NCBI GenBank assembly: GCA_022829145.1
Contig: CM040748.1
Location: 3,924,501 to 3,988,500, forward strand
Source of the DNA: Albula goreensis
Taxonomy: Eukaryota > Chordata > Actinopteri > Albuliformes > Albulidae
Length of the DNA: 64,000 nucleotides
Direction: 5' to 3'
The notes below the pieces were generated by a model. That model saw only the letters and a list, made by a program, of their open reading frames with translations. It was not told where the DNA came from and searched no databases. The position numbers and the translations under genes are program-made. Position 1 is the first letter of the stretch; each line of letters opens with the position of its first letter. Of this stretch, positions 24,200-54,000 are shown in pieces.

Positions 24200-24242
24200 A
24201 AAGCTTGAGAGTTGTGACAAGAATCACCTCCATAATACCAAG
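24200..24242 (+). other. percc1: Predicted non-coding exon 1 of percc1
   Basis: The segment runs from the expected start downstream of the TATA box to AG|GTAAG. It would splice to the acceptor CACGTACAG|AAGAAC at 25844/25845, giving a short leader with no ATG and placing the percc1 ATG 13 bases into exon 2. The start base is an estimate. Confidence 0.5.
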
Positions 24243-25585
24243 GTAAGATTCATGCATTTTTACGCCACTGTTTTAATGAAAATACAGGTCTATATCATAG
24301 GAAATATATACTAATTGTGTTTTTTATATTAAATGGCCATTTATCATCAGTAGCAAATTTGACATGAATGCCCAGAGTTTCCATTACATAAATAATTTTT
24401 GGTGATTGTATTTATTATAATTATATAATAATTTAAAGGTTTTAATGACTGAAACATGCAATGTAGTATAGGGGTAAGGATAAGTCACTGGAAGTTATAT
24501 TATTTATTTTCCATACAAAGATGTTGTCCAAACTTTTGTGTTGGGCTTAATGAAAAGCAGATAAAAGACATTTTGTACAGGTTATCAGCATCCGATAGAT
24601 TGTTTTCTAAAGGGAAATCATAATTAATGTGTGCAATATTTATATATACATTACCATAAAAATCTATTTATTTTTCAAAAAAGCTGCATTTGAAGTAGTG
24701 CTGCATTTTGATTCATGTTTTTTTTTCAGTAAAAGTCTTCTGAGCTGTTTGTATTACTCTGTCCATCATTCCCTAAGAATGCACTTCGATTCCTTTTACA
24801 TATCTGAAACTGATCTACATGCATATACATATAAATCCATATTTACATACTCACACGGTGAAGGAAACCTGTCGAGTATGCTGGATTCTTTCCACTGGCA
24901 CACACTTGTTAACATGAATTTTTTTCTCATTATTCATTGATCTTCATGGTGGAAATTACTTGCTTGAAAGTTATTTTTGAATTATCAAGGGGATGCTTTG
25001 AAAAATATAAAATCCAGAACAGGATGCGCATCAAACGCTCAGGCAGCCATTCAAATCAACTGCAGCGCTCTTTCTCCTCAAATCTGAGCCGCATATTTAG
25101 TCAGGCATTCGATTTTTTCTGTTCTTCCTCCGTAATTTTGTGACAGCTTGTTGTAAAATGTTTGTGACAACTTGTCATAAGAAGCACCACCATACAAAAT
25201 AAAATCAAATTGAATTTAAAAAATGAACTTTCAGTCAATTTCTGTGCCTATCAAGTATGTATTGAGTAAAAATGGAATAAATGTCCATACAGGCTGTACT
25301 TTATTTTTTCAGCACCAGACAAGAGCAATAACAAATAAATAGTCGTCCTAGGTCATATTTCCAATTTACAACTTGTGGTCTGCTCTTACAGGCACGGAGG
25401 CGATGTATTACTGTATGTTTTTACATATTGGAATTGACATCTCACAGCAATATCCATAAAACACGGTGGTTTATTTCAATCACTGTCATGTACGGCTTTG
25501 ATTCAAAGCAGCATAAAAAATAATTTCCGTAACAATAAATGATCATGATGAAGGCCAGACAATCCCCATAGGCTGCCAGAGAGGA

Positions 25586-25611
25586 ACACACACACACACA
25601 CACACACACAA
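25586..25611. repeat. (CA)n microsatellite
   Basis: About 12 CA units lie in the predicted percc1 intron. Confidence 0.9.
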
Positions 25612-25857
25612 ACACGTATGTATAGTGCTGATATGTTCTCTTCAAACACTAGGTTCATTGATGCCCTCTGTGAAATTGAATTATCATGTAATATGTATTA
25701 CATGTATATACTTATTCCAAACCATTAAGGATGAATATCGATAATCCTAAAATACAAAGGGAAAAAGTATCTTTTAACACACCTAATGCTTGCTTGCACT
25801 GAAATTGTCTCTTAAATGCAAATGTACCTCTTTCTCACGTACAGAAGAACACTAAAT

Positions 25858-26748
25858 ATGGCAGCAGGGGTGATTCGAAATCTGAGTGAGTTTCGGCTCA
25901 CCACGTCCTTCCAGCACCCTTTCTACTGCCCCATGGACATTCAAGATACTCTGATAGAAGATGAAGAGGAAGATGAAGAGGAGGAAGAGGAGGAGGGAGC
26001 TGAGCAGGAGGGAGAGGAGGAGGGGCTCGACGAGAGTGGGGATTTATCATGCCAGGTCACTAAAGGGGAGGAGTGGACAGAGAAAGACTCCTCCCCCAGT
26101 TCCGCGGAGACCACCTATCGGCTTCTCCGCTTTGCTGACCTCATCAACAGCGACATCCAGCGTTACTTCGGGCGGAAGAATCGGGAGGAGGACCCAGATG
26201 CCTGTGACATTTACGAGGACCGCACTTTCCTGGGGAAGTGCGGCCGCGAGCGTTACTACGCCGACCTGGTCAAGATGGCCCAGGCTGGTGGGGGCGGGGC
26301 TTCGGGGTGCAGGCCGGGGCAGGAGGAGGAGGAGGAGTCCCCCCCGCCCCCACGAAAGCTGCCCTGCGAGGCAGACTGCCAGGCCATGGAGGTGCTCTGC
26401 AGCCAGGAGAACGCCCAGAAACTGGGGCCCCTGGCGGAGCTCTTCGACTACGGCCTGCAGAGGTACGTGGGCTCCAGCGGAGGCGGCAAGCACGCCCGCC
26501 GCCATAGGTCAGAGAAGAGGCATGGGTACATTCTGCCCATGTGCAAACGCCAGCTGCCCTCCAGTTTCTGGACCGAGCCCAGCCCAGCCCAGCCCGTCTG
26601 CATGCTCAGCACCTCCTGCACCCCCGATTTCAGTGACCTCCTCGCCAACTGGACCACAGAGAGCAGTCACGAGCTGCAGGACGGACTCAGGGACTCCCCT
26701 CATGAGCTGAGTCGACAGGCACTCGAGACCGATTACCACATATCTTGA
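25858..26748 (+). CDS. percc1: PERCC1 (proline and glutamate rich with coiled coil 1)
   Basis: PERCC1 is a small vertebrate protein needed for enteroendocrine cell development; loss of its enhancer or gene causes congenital diarrhoea in humans. The single coding exon gives 296 residues from an ATG 13 bp after a splice acceptor; an in-frame ATG at 25816 lies before the acceptor and was not used. It begins MAAGVIRNLSEFRL, followed by an acidic Glu/Asp tract (about residues 34-57), a conserved block with FADLINSDIQRYFG (92-105), ERYYADLVKMAQ (131-142), a Glu/Pro-rich linker (156-166), LAELFDYGLQRYVG (192-205) and HGYILPMCKRQLPSSFW (222-238). The two QRY-x-G blocks look like an internal repeat. 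The neighbour clcn7 supports the assignment. Biochemical function is unknown. Confidence 0.85.
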   Translation: MAAGVIRNLSEFRLTTSFQHPFYCPMDIQDTLIEDEEEDEEEEEEEGAEQEGEEEGLDESGDLSCQVTKGEEWTEKDSSPSSAETTYRLLRFADLINSDIQRYFGRKNREEDPDACDIYEDRTFLGKCGRERYYADLVKMAQAGGGGASGCRPGQEEEEESPPPPRKLPCEADCQAMEVLCSQENAQKLGPLAELFDYGLQRYVGSSGGGKHARRHRSEKRHGYILPMCKRQLPSSFWTEPSPAQPVCMLSTSCTPDFSDLLANWTTESSHELQDGLRDSPHELSRQALETDYHIS

Positions 26749-27081
26749 CCAATGGGAGAGGAGTGCTGATACCACCATCACCACATGAACTACAGTCCAT
26801 TCAAAATGAGATTTTTGTAGGGAACCAGAAATGGGAAGTTTGGGCATTTGGAAATGGACCACTAGTTTTGTTAGAGGTTTTCATGAATTCAAGGATAATA
26901 AGAGAAGTGTTTCTTTTGGCTGAAAACATTGCCCTTTTCTGTTGTAAATATACTTTTTTTTATAACCATATGTACTTGTATCCTCCCTATTTTTTGATTT
27001 TGAAACTGGATATGCATTTATTTCTGTTCAATCTCCCTGTGATGACATCCGAAAATTATTTTTGTGTATACATAAATGATT

Positions 27082-27087
27082 AATAAA
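27082..27087 (+). terminator. Poly(A) signal of percc1
   Basis: AATAAA lies 334 bp after the percc1 stop, in the same orientation, followed by GTTG/TGTGTGTG-type sequence near 27115-27140. Confidence 0.65.
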
Positions 27088-27089
27088 TG

Positions 27090-29600
27090 TCATAGAGCAT
27101 AAAAAACTAGACATTTGTTGTAACTGTCTATATGTGTGTGAAAACTCCCATATCTTTGCAAATACATTGGTGGTGAACTCCAACTGCCAATGTCTGAGTG
27201 CAGTGTAGGATTCTCTCAGGATAACTGCAGTTGAAATGTGAAACCTTGTGCGGCCCCCACTTTTTGAGAGATCAAATTCCCAACTAAATGCTTTCGACGG
27301 CTGGTTAAAATACACCAGCTGATAAATTTACCTGCGCGAGAAGGAATCTGAAAGCACGTTCGGCACACAAACACAAGCTGAGATAGTAGCAGGAATGCCA
27401 GAGAAAAAAAAAAAAACACGCGTCAAGAGTGGAGATAGTGTGCTGGGACATGACCCGGTTCGGGTCTTCTTGTGAAAGCGAAGTGAGGTAAACAGCGTGC
27501 AGTTTATGGGGAGCGGGTAAACACTACCTTCAAGCAAGAGCCATTTCCCTCCCACCACCGCCACCCCCCCCAGCCAAAGAGGAAAGAGAGGATAATGATT
27601 CATGATTAGATGAACAAACAGATGTCTGTTGACTAAGCCCAGGGACGGGAGGGGGAATTATTCCAGTGGTTCATATTTAAAAGCCAGAATGGCCTCAAGT
27701 CTCTTGCTCGGAGGAGGACGGGGAAGAGACTCTCTGACATCATTGTATTTTATAGCCCAGTTAACAGCTATTTACGCCTGCTCTGCCAAACCAAGACAAA
27801 CACAGAAATAGACAATGTACACACAGAGACAGTGCATCCCCAGCTAATGGAAGACGGCAATTCTCCTGTTACTTTCAATTTATGTCTTTGGCTGTCATGC
27901 CTTTTGCTTCCCCCTCAGGACGTTTTTAGTCTAGACGATTCTTTCACCACTTCACTGTAATGTTTTGCCTGTTCCATTTCAAATGAATAATTCCTTCTTT
28001 AAGGATACTAACTGCACTATACTGCTACTCTGCTGAAAGCTTTAGGATAGTGACATTTTTGGTTCAGGAGCTAACACGTAACACACTCACAAACACTCAT
28101 GCTTTTTTTTTTTTTTTAATTTTGGGTCACCCACACCTCTGTCCAAGATGGTAAAAAAAAAAAAAAAAAAAATGATTTTACCAGGAGGAAAAAGGCAAGA
28201 TGTTGAAAGTATCTGAAATCTGTCTCTGACTTTTTTTTTTTTTTTTTTTTACAAACCCCATTCATAGCTCCTGAGACACTGTGCCATTCCATTTTGTTCT
28301 GTTCCTCATTTTTCATTTGTCTTAATATGATTACACAAACAGCTCCATTATGGAGCAGAAGAACCAGCTCCAGGCCCATGGAAGTGACCCCCAGACTGGG
28401 CTGTGGTGGGCAGGTGCAAACCTTCCAGCAGCTGGGGTGAGTCCACTCATTCCGTGGGGGGTTGTGGAAGTGGCAGTGCTATGTTATTATTTTATTGTAT
28501 ACTGATACACTACATACGCTTCACTGTTAGACCCGGACCCTTTAACAGAAAGACCAGTTGTGCATAAATCTTGGGATTTCAAAAGCATGGGTTATAACAT
28601 GGGTTACAGCATGCAAACTTGCAAAATAAAAACAAAGAACAGCCCAATTCATTGTCTCGATAAACAAACGCTCTCATACCTTTCTGCTAGACCGAGGAGA
28701 GATTACTAATTGCAGAATAATACTTGAGAGACAGCATGTGTATTTTGGTTCTCAGAGGAAAACCTGGGAATGGTCTTCTTGCTGAAAAGGTTTGGAGAAA
28801 GCTTATGAGAAAGCTTAGTTAAAAATGATCTGTGATTGTGAATGAAGTGTGCCAGGAGGACAAAGTTCAGAACCAGAGTAACTCAATCGGCCAAGTCATG
28901 CTTCAGCTAGGGATGTCAATTACACATGAAGCACGTGGGAAAATGCGAAAGGAACTATTATACCAAAATAAACACATAAATGAAATAAAAATGATGTGTG
29001 TTTCAGTTATTTTTACTGTTGTGTTAACCTGGTCCTCTGTGGCTATATGTCAAATTACATAGAATTAGCAGAATAATACAATAAAAATGTTCTGAGTTCT
29101 TACCTCAATGGCTTGTTACTCAGTGGGTCAAACAAATTTCCCAGCCAGTAACCTAATAATGTTTAATCAAATAACATGACATTCAAAATCACTCTATTTA
29201 TAATAAAGCATGGGTTAAACTGGAAAATAGGAAGAGAATTGTTCTGAAAAACTAGGTGTATGTCACCAGCATACAGGATACAAACATTGTTTTACTCAAG
29301 GGGCAAACAACAGGGCATGTAAAGAGTATGGAAAATAAACTATAAACATTACACTATACACTATTAAACACTACAGCTAAGAGAAACCAGTCTGTGTTCT
29401 AACAACAGAATTATTAACATTACCAATGATAACTTTGATTAATGCCATTAACATAAACTAAGCCGCTGGAATCTATGTACAGGGTTTAACAAACCTAAAT
29501 AAAAATAATAAATACAGATCATAACCGAGTAAGAGCAGACTGGTCTGTAAAAAGTCTTGGGTGAAGTCAGGATGTGGACCAAAGCGCTGTATCTTCTACC
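27090..29600. other. Non-coding interval downstream of percc1
   Basis: No exon supported. It holds poly(A)/(T) runs near 28106, 28153 and 28231. The segment 27600-27800 combines TTTATAGC (CDX-like), GTTAACAGC (HNF1-like half site) and TATTTACG (forkhead-like) within 60 bp. Confidence 0.35.
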
Positions 29601-29609
29601 AAAACGGCT

Positions 29610-29930
29610 TCAGTGTGAAGCATCATCTGTTGCGTGCTGGGCAGCAGGAAAGCCTGTCGCTTCACAAATGGCGCTAAATTCATCCATTAGGTAACCTGGC
29701 CAGGAGGCATGGGCTATATTGACCATTCTCACCCTGGCACTGAAGGAATATGTCATTCGTTTCAGCCTCTCTTCCTCTTCAGAGCGGATGTACTTCCTCT
29801 CCACGGCTCTTGTTAATTATTGTGTAGATCAGTGTGCTAACAGCCCCCCCGCTGAGTAAAACACCACCAATACTTGGCAGCTCAACAATCTCTGTAAACA
29901 GCGACTTGTGTTCTCCCTGTTTAGTATCGA
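29610..29930 (-). other. Possible unidentified small gene or broken exon
   Basis: On the minus strand, one frame reads about 29930-29775 as LQIVDTKQGEHKSLFTEIVE then a hydrophobic GGVLLSGGAVSTLIYTII; another frame continues from about 29812 as VERKYIRSEEEERLKRM and ends DEFSAICEATGF...DDASH with a stop at 29610. Joined, they would resemble a single-pass membrane protein, but a frame change is needed near 29805-29812 and no start or splice sites are convincing. I do not recognise the protein. It could be chance. Confidence 0.25.
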
Positions 29931-31456
29931 CGATCTGCAGCCTGAACTAACACATTCCTCTCCGATACTCACAGCGCAAATTAAAGATCCACAGTCACTA
30001 TTTACAGAGTGAAACAGGCAGTGTTTTAGGGTGAGAAAAATCTGATGTAATCACCAGGCAAGTTACGGCTAATGCTCAATTTCAACTATGAGAACTGGGC
30101 TTGAGAGAGTGGCCTTTCTCCGTGACCTATAAGACATTTGAAAATGGAAAAGAAATGTGCAGTAGTAGTAGTAGTAATAATAATATTTCAAGATTATTGT
30201 AAACTTTTTTCATGGAGGACTAAGCAAAACAAAACAAAAACTACATTTAAAAACTAGCGCTGGGTAATTTGAATCTGCTTGTATTTTTAAGGAGAACTCC
30301 TCATCACTGTTTGATGGAGAAGGGTATGTTAAGGGTCTCTCAATAAGATCACATTTAAATGGCCCTTCTTCATCCCCCAAGTCACCAGGGCATCTCTGTT
30401 CAACAGTGTTTTGTATGCCTTTTAAATTAGGTAATCCATATTTCATGTTGACTCAAATCATATTTAAGATGACAGAAATGTGTATTAATGTTCATGGCTG
30501 GTCCACTTTTTTTTTTTTTTTTTTTTTTTTAAATTCCCCAGCCCACACAGTGCAACGGCAGAACTCTGCCAAACAAAATATCAGAACAGTTACTATTAAT
30601 CTGCAGATTTATTAGCACACAAAAATATTTTCCATATTTCTATAATTATTTTTCGACATCTACTTCAGTAAAAAACATCATGGACAGCAAACTAATGAAG
30701 GAGTGATACAATTTAAAACAATGAACTTTCAGTCAGCACAGACTGTATGAAAACAGTGACTGTATCTCATGATTTTCCTTATACCAGAATGGCCTTTGAC
30801 CATCTCTAATGTCTATAATATTAACAGAAAATACATACTTTACAAAACATAAGAGGAATTTAAAACTTGTAAAACTTACAATTCAAATAGTAGTCTCAAA
30901 TTCTATTACAGTACTACATGATTCTATTAAATTCATAAGAACTTTCCATGATGTACTGAGAAAAAACAACCATGTACTGGAAGCAGAGATGAGCCTTCTC
31001 TCGTCAGCAGTAATACATTTTTGTTTCAGGAATGTCAAAATTAATATTATATAAGGCTCAGTCTTACATCACTTTCTCCACATTCTGCACATACTTTCCG
31101 CATCCTCTTAGCAACATAATTAGTCTAAAAAAATCTTCAGCTTCCAATGAAGTCATTTCAATAACTTACTAACAATATAAAAAAAATCCACAAGGACTTA
31201 AAATGTTTTTACAGGTCATTAAAAAAGGCAATGTTTGTGCTCCTTATCAGAAACGTGTACACCTTTATCTCAGTCATGGTGCACACCTGAAATAGAATGC
31301 TGTTCAAAGATGTCTTACTTCAAGAGGGATTGTGTTCAGATTTACATAAATATTAAATAATCTTTATAAACATTACCAGAGGAGTCTCATAATGGACATT
31401 AATCTGAACATAGTATTTGCATTGTATGGTCTGTTTGGTGTAATGTTTTAAAGAGT

Positions 31457-31462
31457 TTTATT
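31457..31462 (-). terminator. Candidate poly(A) signal of clcn7
   Basis: TTTATT on the plus strand reads CAATAAAA on the clcn7 strand, about 1 kb after the stop codon. No other gene lies between, so 31457-32456 would be 3' UTR. Other signals further on cannot be excluded. Confidence 0.4.
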
Positions 31463-32456
31463 GCACTGTAATATACTGTAAAAACCTAAGTTAGAAAGCA
31501 GTGACACATACTCACATATGAATATTGCATTAATATAGCCATGGATTAAGGGCACCTTGAGGATTTCCTTAAAAAAGACAGCAGTTGAACACACTATGCA
31601 CCCCTCAATCAGTCTCACTGATATGACAACTGACGGATCAGTGACAAAATCTGTTAAATGTGCATTAAGTATGCCCAAACAAAACCACTTCCAATGGGCT
31701 ATGTTTCCAAACACCCACTACCTCCAGTTAGGACAATGTAGGTTGCAAAGACAACAGGTCCAACAGGCTGAATTCAAAACTGAAGAACAAGTGACTGCCA
31801 TGTGCTCCAGCAAAGAAGTCACTACTTAATTGTCGATTAATGACATCAATGATGACATCAACTCATATTTCATATTTACATATCACAAATGGATATGGAC
31901 TGGACACAATACTACATAAAGAATATTTAAGAATTTAAAAACCCACCATGAAAGTTAATAATGTCATCTTATCATTTCATGGAGTGTTTGAACCATACCA
32001 GCACAAAATTTGTAAACAAGTCACTGCAGTTACTGACGTCAAAGACACCCAAGACATTCACCCATGTAGTTCTCCCTCTCTCTCTCTCACTCTCTCTCAC
32101 ACACATACACGCACACACAGCTGTGAACAAGCAACATTTTCTTTTTGTTCAAACACTTCTGAACCCCCAGTGTACCTTTTAAAAACTTGAACAAATAAGT
32201 CTAATTCTCAGTGCAAAAACAAAAGGGAAAAAAGCTACTGTAATATAAAAAAAGTTGGGAGACCACTGTTCTGTAAAAGGACTCAACCCAGTTTAGCGTG
32301 CTGCATTATAAATCCTATCTGGGCTATTTTTGATGACGTCATAACACTCTGCCGGCACCTGGGTCCTCGCAGTGCATAGCTGGTACTCTGTGGGCAGGCA
32401 GGTAGGCGGACGGCCTGCGCAGTCTCTACCTGGAGCCCTGGTCTGGGCCCACTTCA

Positions 32457-48964
<16,508 letters not shown>

Positions 48965-49099
48965 GGTACCCAGGGGTAAGGAATGGCTCCCCGTGGTTTT
49001 ATTTGCAGCCGTTTCCTCTTTGTTTTTATGTTCTCCGTTGTTCCTCGTCTTCTCTGTTTTCATATGACTCTCATTGTGATCCCGTGACCAAAGACTGAC

Positions 49100-50870
49100 T
49101 GTGTACGGAACGCTTAAGGGGACATACAGCGATATGAAACGTAGGGTTATGGGAAATGTAGTCTTTCATTTATCTTTTTTGCGAGAGACATAGAAAAGTG
49201 GAAAGAAGGAAACGATTAAATAGATTGTAGACTGTCTGGTAGAGGTGCACAGAGGGATGACATAAGCCATTTTGCGTAATGAAAATATCTGCTACAACCA
49301 GAATTACATCTGCCCTTTGCCAATTCTGCACATTTTCTTTATAGTTATGACAAACATTCGAACCACGCCAGTTAATGTGACCTCATGATTGTACAAATTT
49401 CTAGAACAAAGTCCAGTGACGATTGATTGAACAATATCGCTGTACAGGAAATAAACAATATAAAATGAAGTACATACGGCAAAATAGTAATTTACAGAAT
49501 ATATATATTTTTTACACATTTATTTACAAAAATATACATATACACGCTTGGGAAAGGATAAAATACAACAGAATTAAAAAAAATCATTGTTACAAAATGA
49601 TATAAAAAAATAATCCTACTGATTATTTGTATTGTTAAGGCTTATTTGTGTGTGATGCAAAAATTTGCCAATACCCATGGCCTGAACCCTATTTATACAT
49701 ATATCACATGGCAACATTATTTATCCATTGGTGGAAAGTATGTAAAACACTAGAGGACCACCATTGATATTTTTAGGTTTGTCTTTTTAGATTTAACCAC
49801 AGTTGTTTGACAATATTGTGGCAAGAATGAACAAATGAAAAGAAAAGCTAAATTTCCCACATTAGCAAATTAAAGCTTATTACTGCCGAATCAGCGATAG
49901 CCTACCATACATTACAAAGTCTTCAAAATGTACTCTGCTTTGAGAAAGTAATAGGCAAATTGGTTAAACTCTTATTGAACCGTTACATTTTGTGTCATGT
50001 GGTGTTAAGGCGAAAGCATGGACAGTTCAGAAACAGCTGCTTCCTCTGAAATCATTGCTGTGTTGTCTTAGTTGTCATGCATCATTCATGGCTAACACAC
50101 CAGCAGAGTTGCAAAAAAAAAAAAATCTGATCTCATACAATATAAACAACCACAGCTGGTAAGAAAGAAAGTTTTGCACATTTCCAAAACAGAGACAGCA
50201 GGAAATGTTTATGGCCATAAAGAGCTAGACTACTTCAGTTTTTTTTTCATGGGAAAAAATGCTGATTCCATGTCTTTGTAAAATGTATGTGACTAAACAA
50301 GACAACAGACCTAGCCTTAGTGTGACATTTTAGTGTGTCACACAATAAATTATCACTGATGGCCAGGCAGAAGAAAATGAAAGGGGATTTTCTTAACTGT
50401 GTATTGTTGTTATTCTGAGCACATTATTCACAGGTTTCTTTTTTTAAAAAAATCAGGTATGGCTATGTACGCTACTCAGACTTTTCTTCTGAGTTTGCAT
50501 TCTGCATGTGATCACCACTTATGATTACTCTCTACTGCCACCTGCTGAAAAGTTGCAAGGATGCAGCCTGATGCCAACTGCACTGAGAAAATGGACTGGC
50601 TGTGGCTTGGAGGCTGCAGCCAACCTGCATAGAGGCTGTAGTTTCCTATAGCTTTCACCTTGTACACATTAAATTTAAATTTCACATATACAAATATACG
50701 GCTCTTATATAATGGCGAAAATAATGCATATTAATGATATACGGCACAATTATATAAATATAAGCTTTCATAAAAAAAAGCATCTGCATGTATAATCATT
50801 TCTCCGTTGCATTAACTTATTGATGGCACAGTGAGATGCTGTAAATTGTCTCAGGGCACCTTCCCATCTA
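49100..50870. other. Intergenic DNA between clcn7 promoter and ptx4
   Basis: AT-rich with homopolymer runs. The part just above 49070 should carry the clcn7 promoter, but no TATA box or canonical CLEAR (TFEB) site was seen. One CTCF-like motif is listed separately. Confidence 0.4.
50534..50548 (-). promoter_or_regulatory. CTCF-like motif
   Basis: The minus strand reads TCAGCAGGTGGCAGT, matching the CTCF core at all but the first position. It separates clcn7 from the ptx4 3' end. Confidence 0.45.
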
Positions 50871-50874
50871 TCAC

Positions 50875-50880
50875 TTTATT
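50875..50880 (-). terminator. Poly(A) signal of ptx4
   Basis: TTTATT (AATAAA on the gene strand) lies about 200 bp beyond the ptx4 stop. Confidence 0.55.
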
Positions 50881-51082
50881 TATAGTAATAAACTAAATTC
50901 CACACAAAAAAAAATGACTAAACATAATATAGGTTTCTCATGAAGACAACCCCCTTTGCATCCTGGAATTCCTGGTATTTTGGATGTTAGATAGCACCAC
51001 AATATGTTCATGTTTTATATAGCCTTCAGTTGCCTTTGGAGCGCTGTGTGGAGCGCCGGCAGTAAGGACTGTTTGTGTCTGT

Positions 51083-54000
51083 TCACATACAGTCTTCCAG
51101 GCAGCCGCAGTTCACATGCTGTGTTGAGCCGTGTATTTGATCCACGTCGTTCAGGGAAAGGACAGTACCCCTGGGGATCCCTTTCCCTGTGGCGACCCCT
51201 GACACCTCACCGGGACTCAGAACCCTGTTCCACACCGTGAAGCCGGCCATCCTCCCCACGAAGGCCTCCGCCGCATCGAAACCCCCTCCCAAAGAGTCCT
51301 GCTCCTGCCCCAGAATGATGGAGCCCCCCGCTGGGATCTCGTAGCCCTTCTGGAACTTGGAACCCGTGGAGGTGAGGCGGCGGTCGGTGTAGTGCCAGAA
51401 CCTGCCTTCGATGGCGGACCAGATCACGCACAGGTGGTGCCAGCGGCCGTCCAGCAGGGCGTCGACCGGCAGCTCCCGGTAGGCCGGGTCACCGATGACA
51501 AAGTCCAGGCTCCTCTGACTGCTGGAGCGGCCGTACAGCACCATCTTGTTGTCGTTGTCCTCCGTGGCGTAGGACAGCAGGGTGCCGACGTAATCCCCGT
51601 CCACCTTCACCCACGTGCAGACAGACAGCTCATGGATCCCAGTCAAGAAGCTCTTTCTGAAGGTGACGAAGTTCTCAGTAGAGGTGGAGGGAAAATACAG
51701 CATGGAATCCACATTGCAAACTAAAAAATAAACAAATAAATAAAACACTTGAAACAAATCAAATTTCTATGTAAACTGAGTAAGCGCCACCCAAATGTAA
51801 TGCCTGTACATACTGTAGACCAGGGGTTCCCAAACTTTTCAGCCCACGACCCCCAAAATAACGGTGCCAGAGACTCGCGGCCCCCACTTATCCCCGGAGG
51901 TGGTTGAAGCATGCAAACATTCTCGCACACACTAATTAATAGGCCCATTCATACAGGGCACAGCGCTTTGATAACACAGAACAACACAATAGCCTAACAA
52001 ACATAAATGCATTTTTTTTACAGTAATAAAGAAACGTTAAATGTATCTAATGAGATGCGTGGGCACTATGCATCGATCGGATTTTTGATTCTGGAAATTG
52101 TCTTGCGACCCCCCACCTATGTCTTGTGACGCCTGGTGGGTCCCGCCCCCACTTTGGGAACCCCTGCTGTAGACTGTGATTGCTCTGGTAATATGACCAC
52201 ACCAAAGGGGCTGAATGTAGGCTTACCTAAGAAGAGTTTGCTTGTCTTACATGGACCTGCATTCATTATTTGCTGTCTCAGTGGAACAATATGTTATTCT
52301 TAATGATTAATTAAATTATGCCATATTAAACTTACCACATGTACCTGTATGCATTAGCCCTATAACTTACAAAAATATGTTTATAATGACATTATGTAGG
52401 TCCTGTGACACCAACAATGGTGCCAACCTTTCATACTATTTATGTTATGACACAGGCAATGGAATGTTGCTCTACCTTGGGCCTTGCAGTTTCAAAGTTC
52501 AGCCTTACTATTATGGGATGCAGTAACAATAACAGAACAAGCAGACTGTTTGGAGTGGCAATGAGTAGGTTAATTAAATACACCTGTTTCATATACTGTA
52601 CCTGTAAGTGGGTGGAATATGAAATAGTCAGTTCTTTTAACATCTCATACCAAAGGGCAGCTGAATTTAAAAACAGGTTAAGATAAAGGGCCATTTGTGA
52701 TTTCATAAGGACATGCAAATCCTCATTATCTACAATGGCAGCAGGCTTCTAAACCTCCCTTCAAAAAAAGAGTCAAGCAAAAGAAACACAGAGCTCTGTT
52801 AAACTCTGTTTTTGCACAATTCATGCCATTTGATTACTGTGTTTCCCTGGAAACACAAGTGGTTTCCATGCTCATTGCTCCACTGGAAATTCCATTTGTT
52901 TTGATATTGAATACAGTGTGCTGTACACATGACTAGTGAACAACTACACATATAAAAATGTTGTTTGATCAACTCAAACTTCAGCCCACCTGGTAAGCAA
53001 ATGAAAAAAGCTATTGTGTCAGTCTGCTTCTGTCTTTCTAAAACATATTGACTCTACCATTTATGCTGTACTGTATTACTGTCATCCATAAGGGAAATAT
53101 GGCTAACTACCTCTTAAAACTCATGTACAGAGCTGACACTCTTTCAGCAGATACCCGCTGCCTGTGTTTTAGAGATGGGGCCGAGGGGAAGCTTACTTGT
53201 GCCAGTTTTCCTGGGTACGTGTGGCCGTTGGGGGATCTTGTGTATGAGGGGAAGCTGGGATAGATCATGTATGCGAGGTTCCTCTAATATTTCGGCTTCA
53301 GGCTTTTCCTGTGGCCGTCTGCGGGCATTCTCGGGCAGCCGCGTGGGACCGGGGGGTGATGGCAGTCTGTTTTTCACCCTCTTCCCTGGGGTAGGCTTGT
53401 CCTGGACCTTTTTCCTGACTGGGAAGATCCTCCGGCTCGGCTCCAGGCCTACTGCATGGCTCCTGGTGGGAGGTTCCTGGGGCGTGCGGTTGGAAGTTAG
53501 GGAATCTACAGAACTGGCCGATCCCCTGGAGGTAAGCACATCCTTTCGCAGCAGAGTCCTGACCTGCTCTTGCAGCTGAGAGGTCATGTCCACTTGCTTT
53601 TTCAGGGCATCCTGAAGGTCCCTAAACCCTCCCTGCAACTCACTTCGCTGGGCAGAGATAGAACCGATCCACCCCCTGTGGTCCTGGAGCTGCTGAGTGA
53701 GATTGAACAGCAGGGACTTCTGCTTCTTGGTCTCCTTCTGACTCATCTTCCTCTGCTCCTTCAGCGCTATCTCCAGACCCGTCACTTTCAGGTCCAGTTT
53801 TTTGGTCTTCCTCTGCAGTTTCTTTGTCCAGTACTTTAGGCTGCTGAGGTCATTGGCTGCTCTGGCCTGGAAGTCTGACAGCAGGACAGAGATGTTGTGG
53901 TACTGGTCTGTCAAAACCTGGAAACGGCCGTCTGCATCGTAGGAGAGGTTGTAGGAGTCAGCAATGCCGTGAAGACGAGCGAGGGTCTCCTGCTGGAATC

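Noticed and set aside
25961-26710. 249-codon Arg/Pro-rich frame overlapping percc1
   Set aside because: A shadow frame of the acidic percc1 coding exon; only the 25858 frame matches a known protein.
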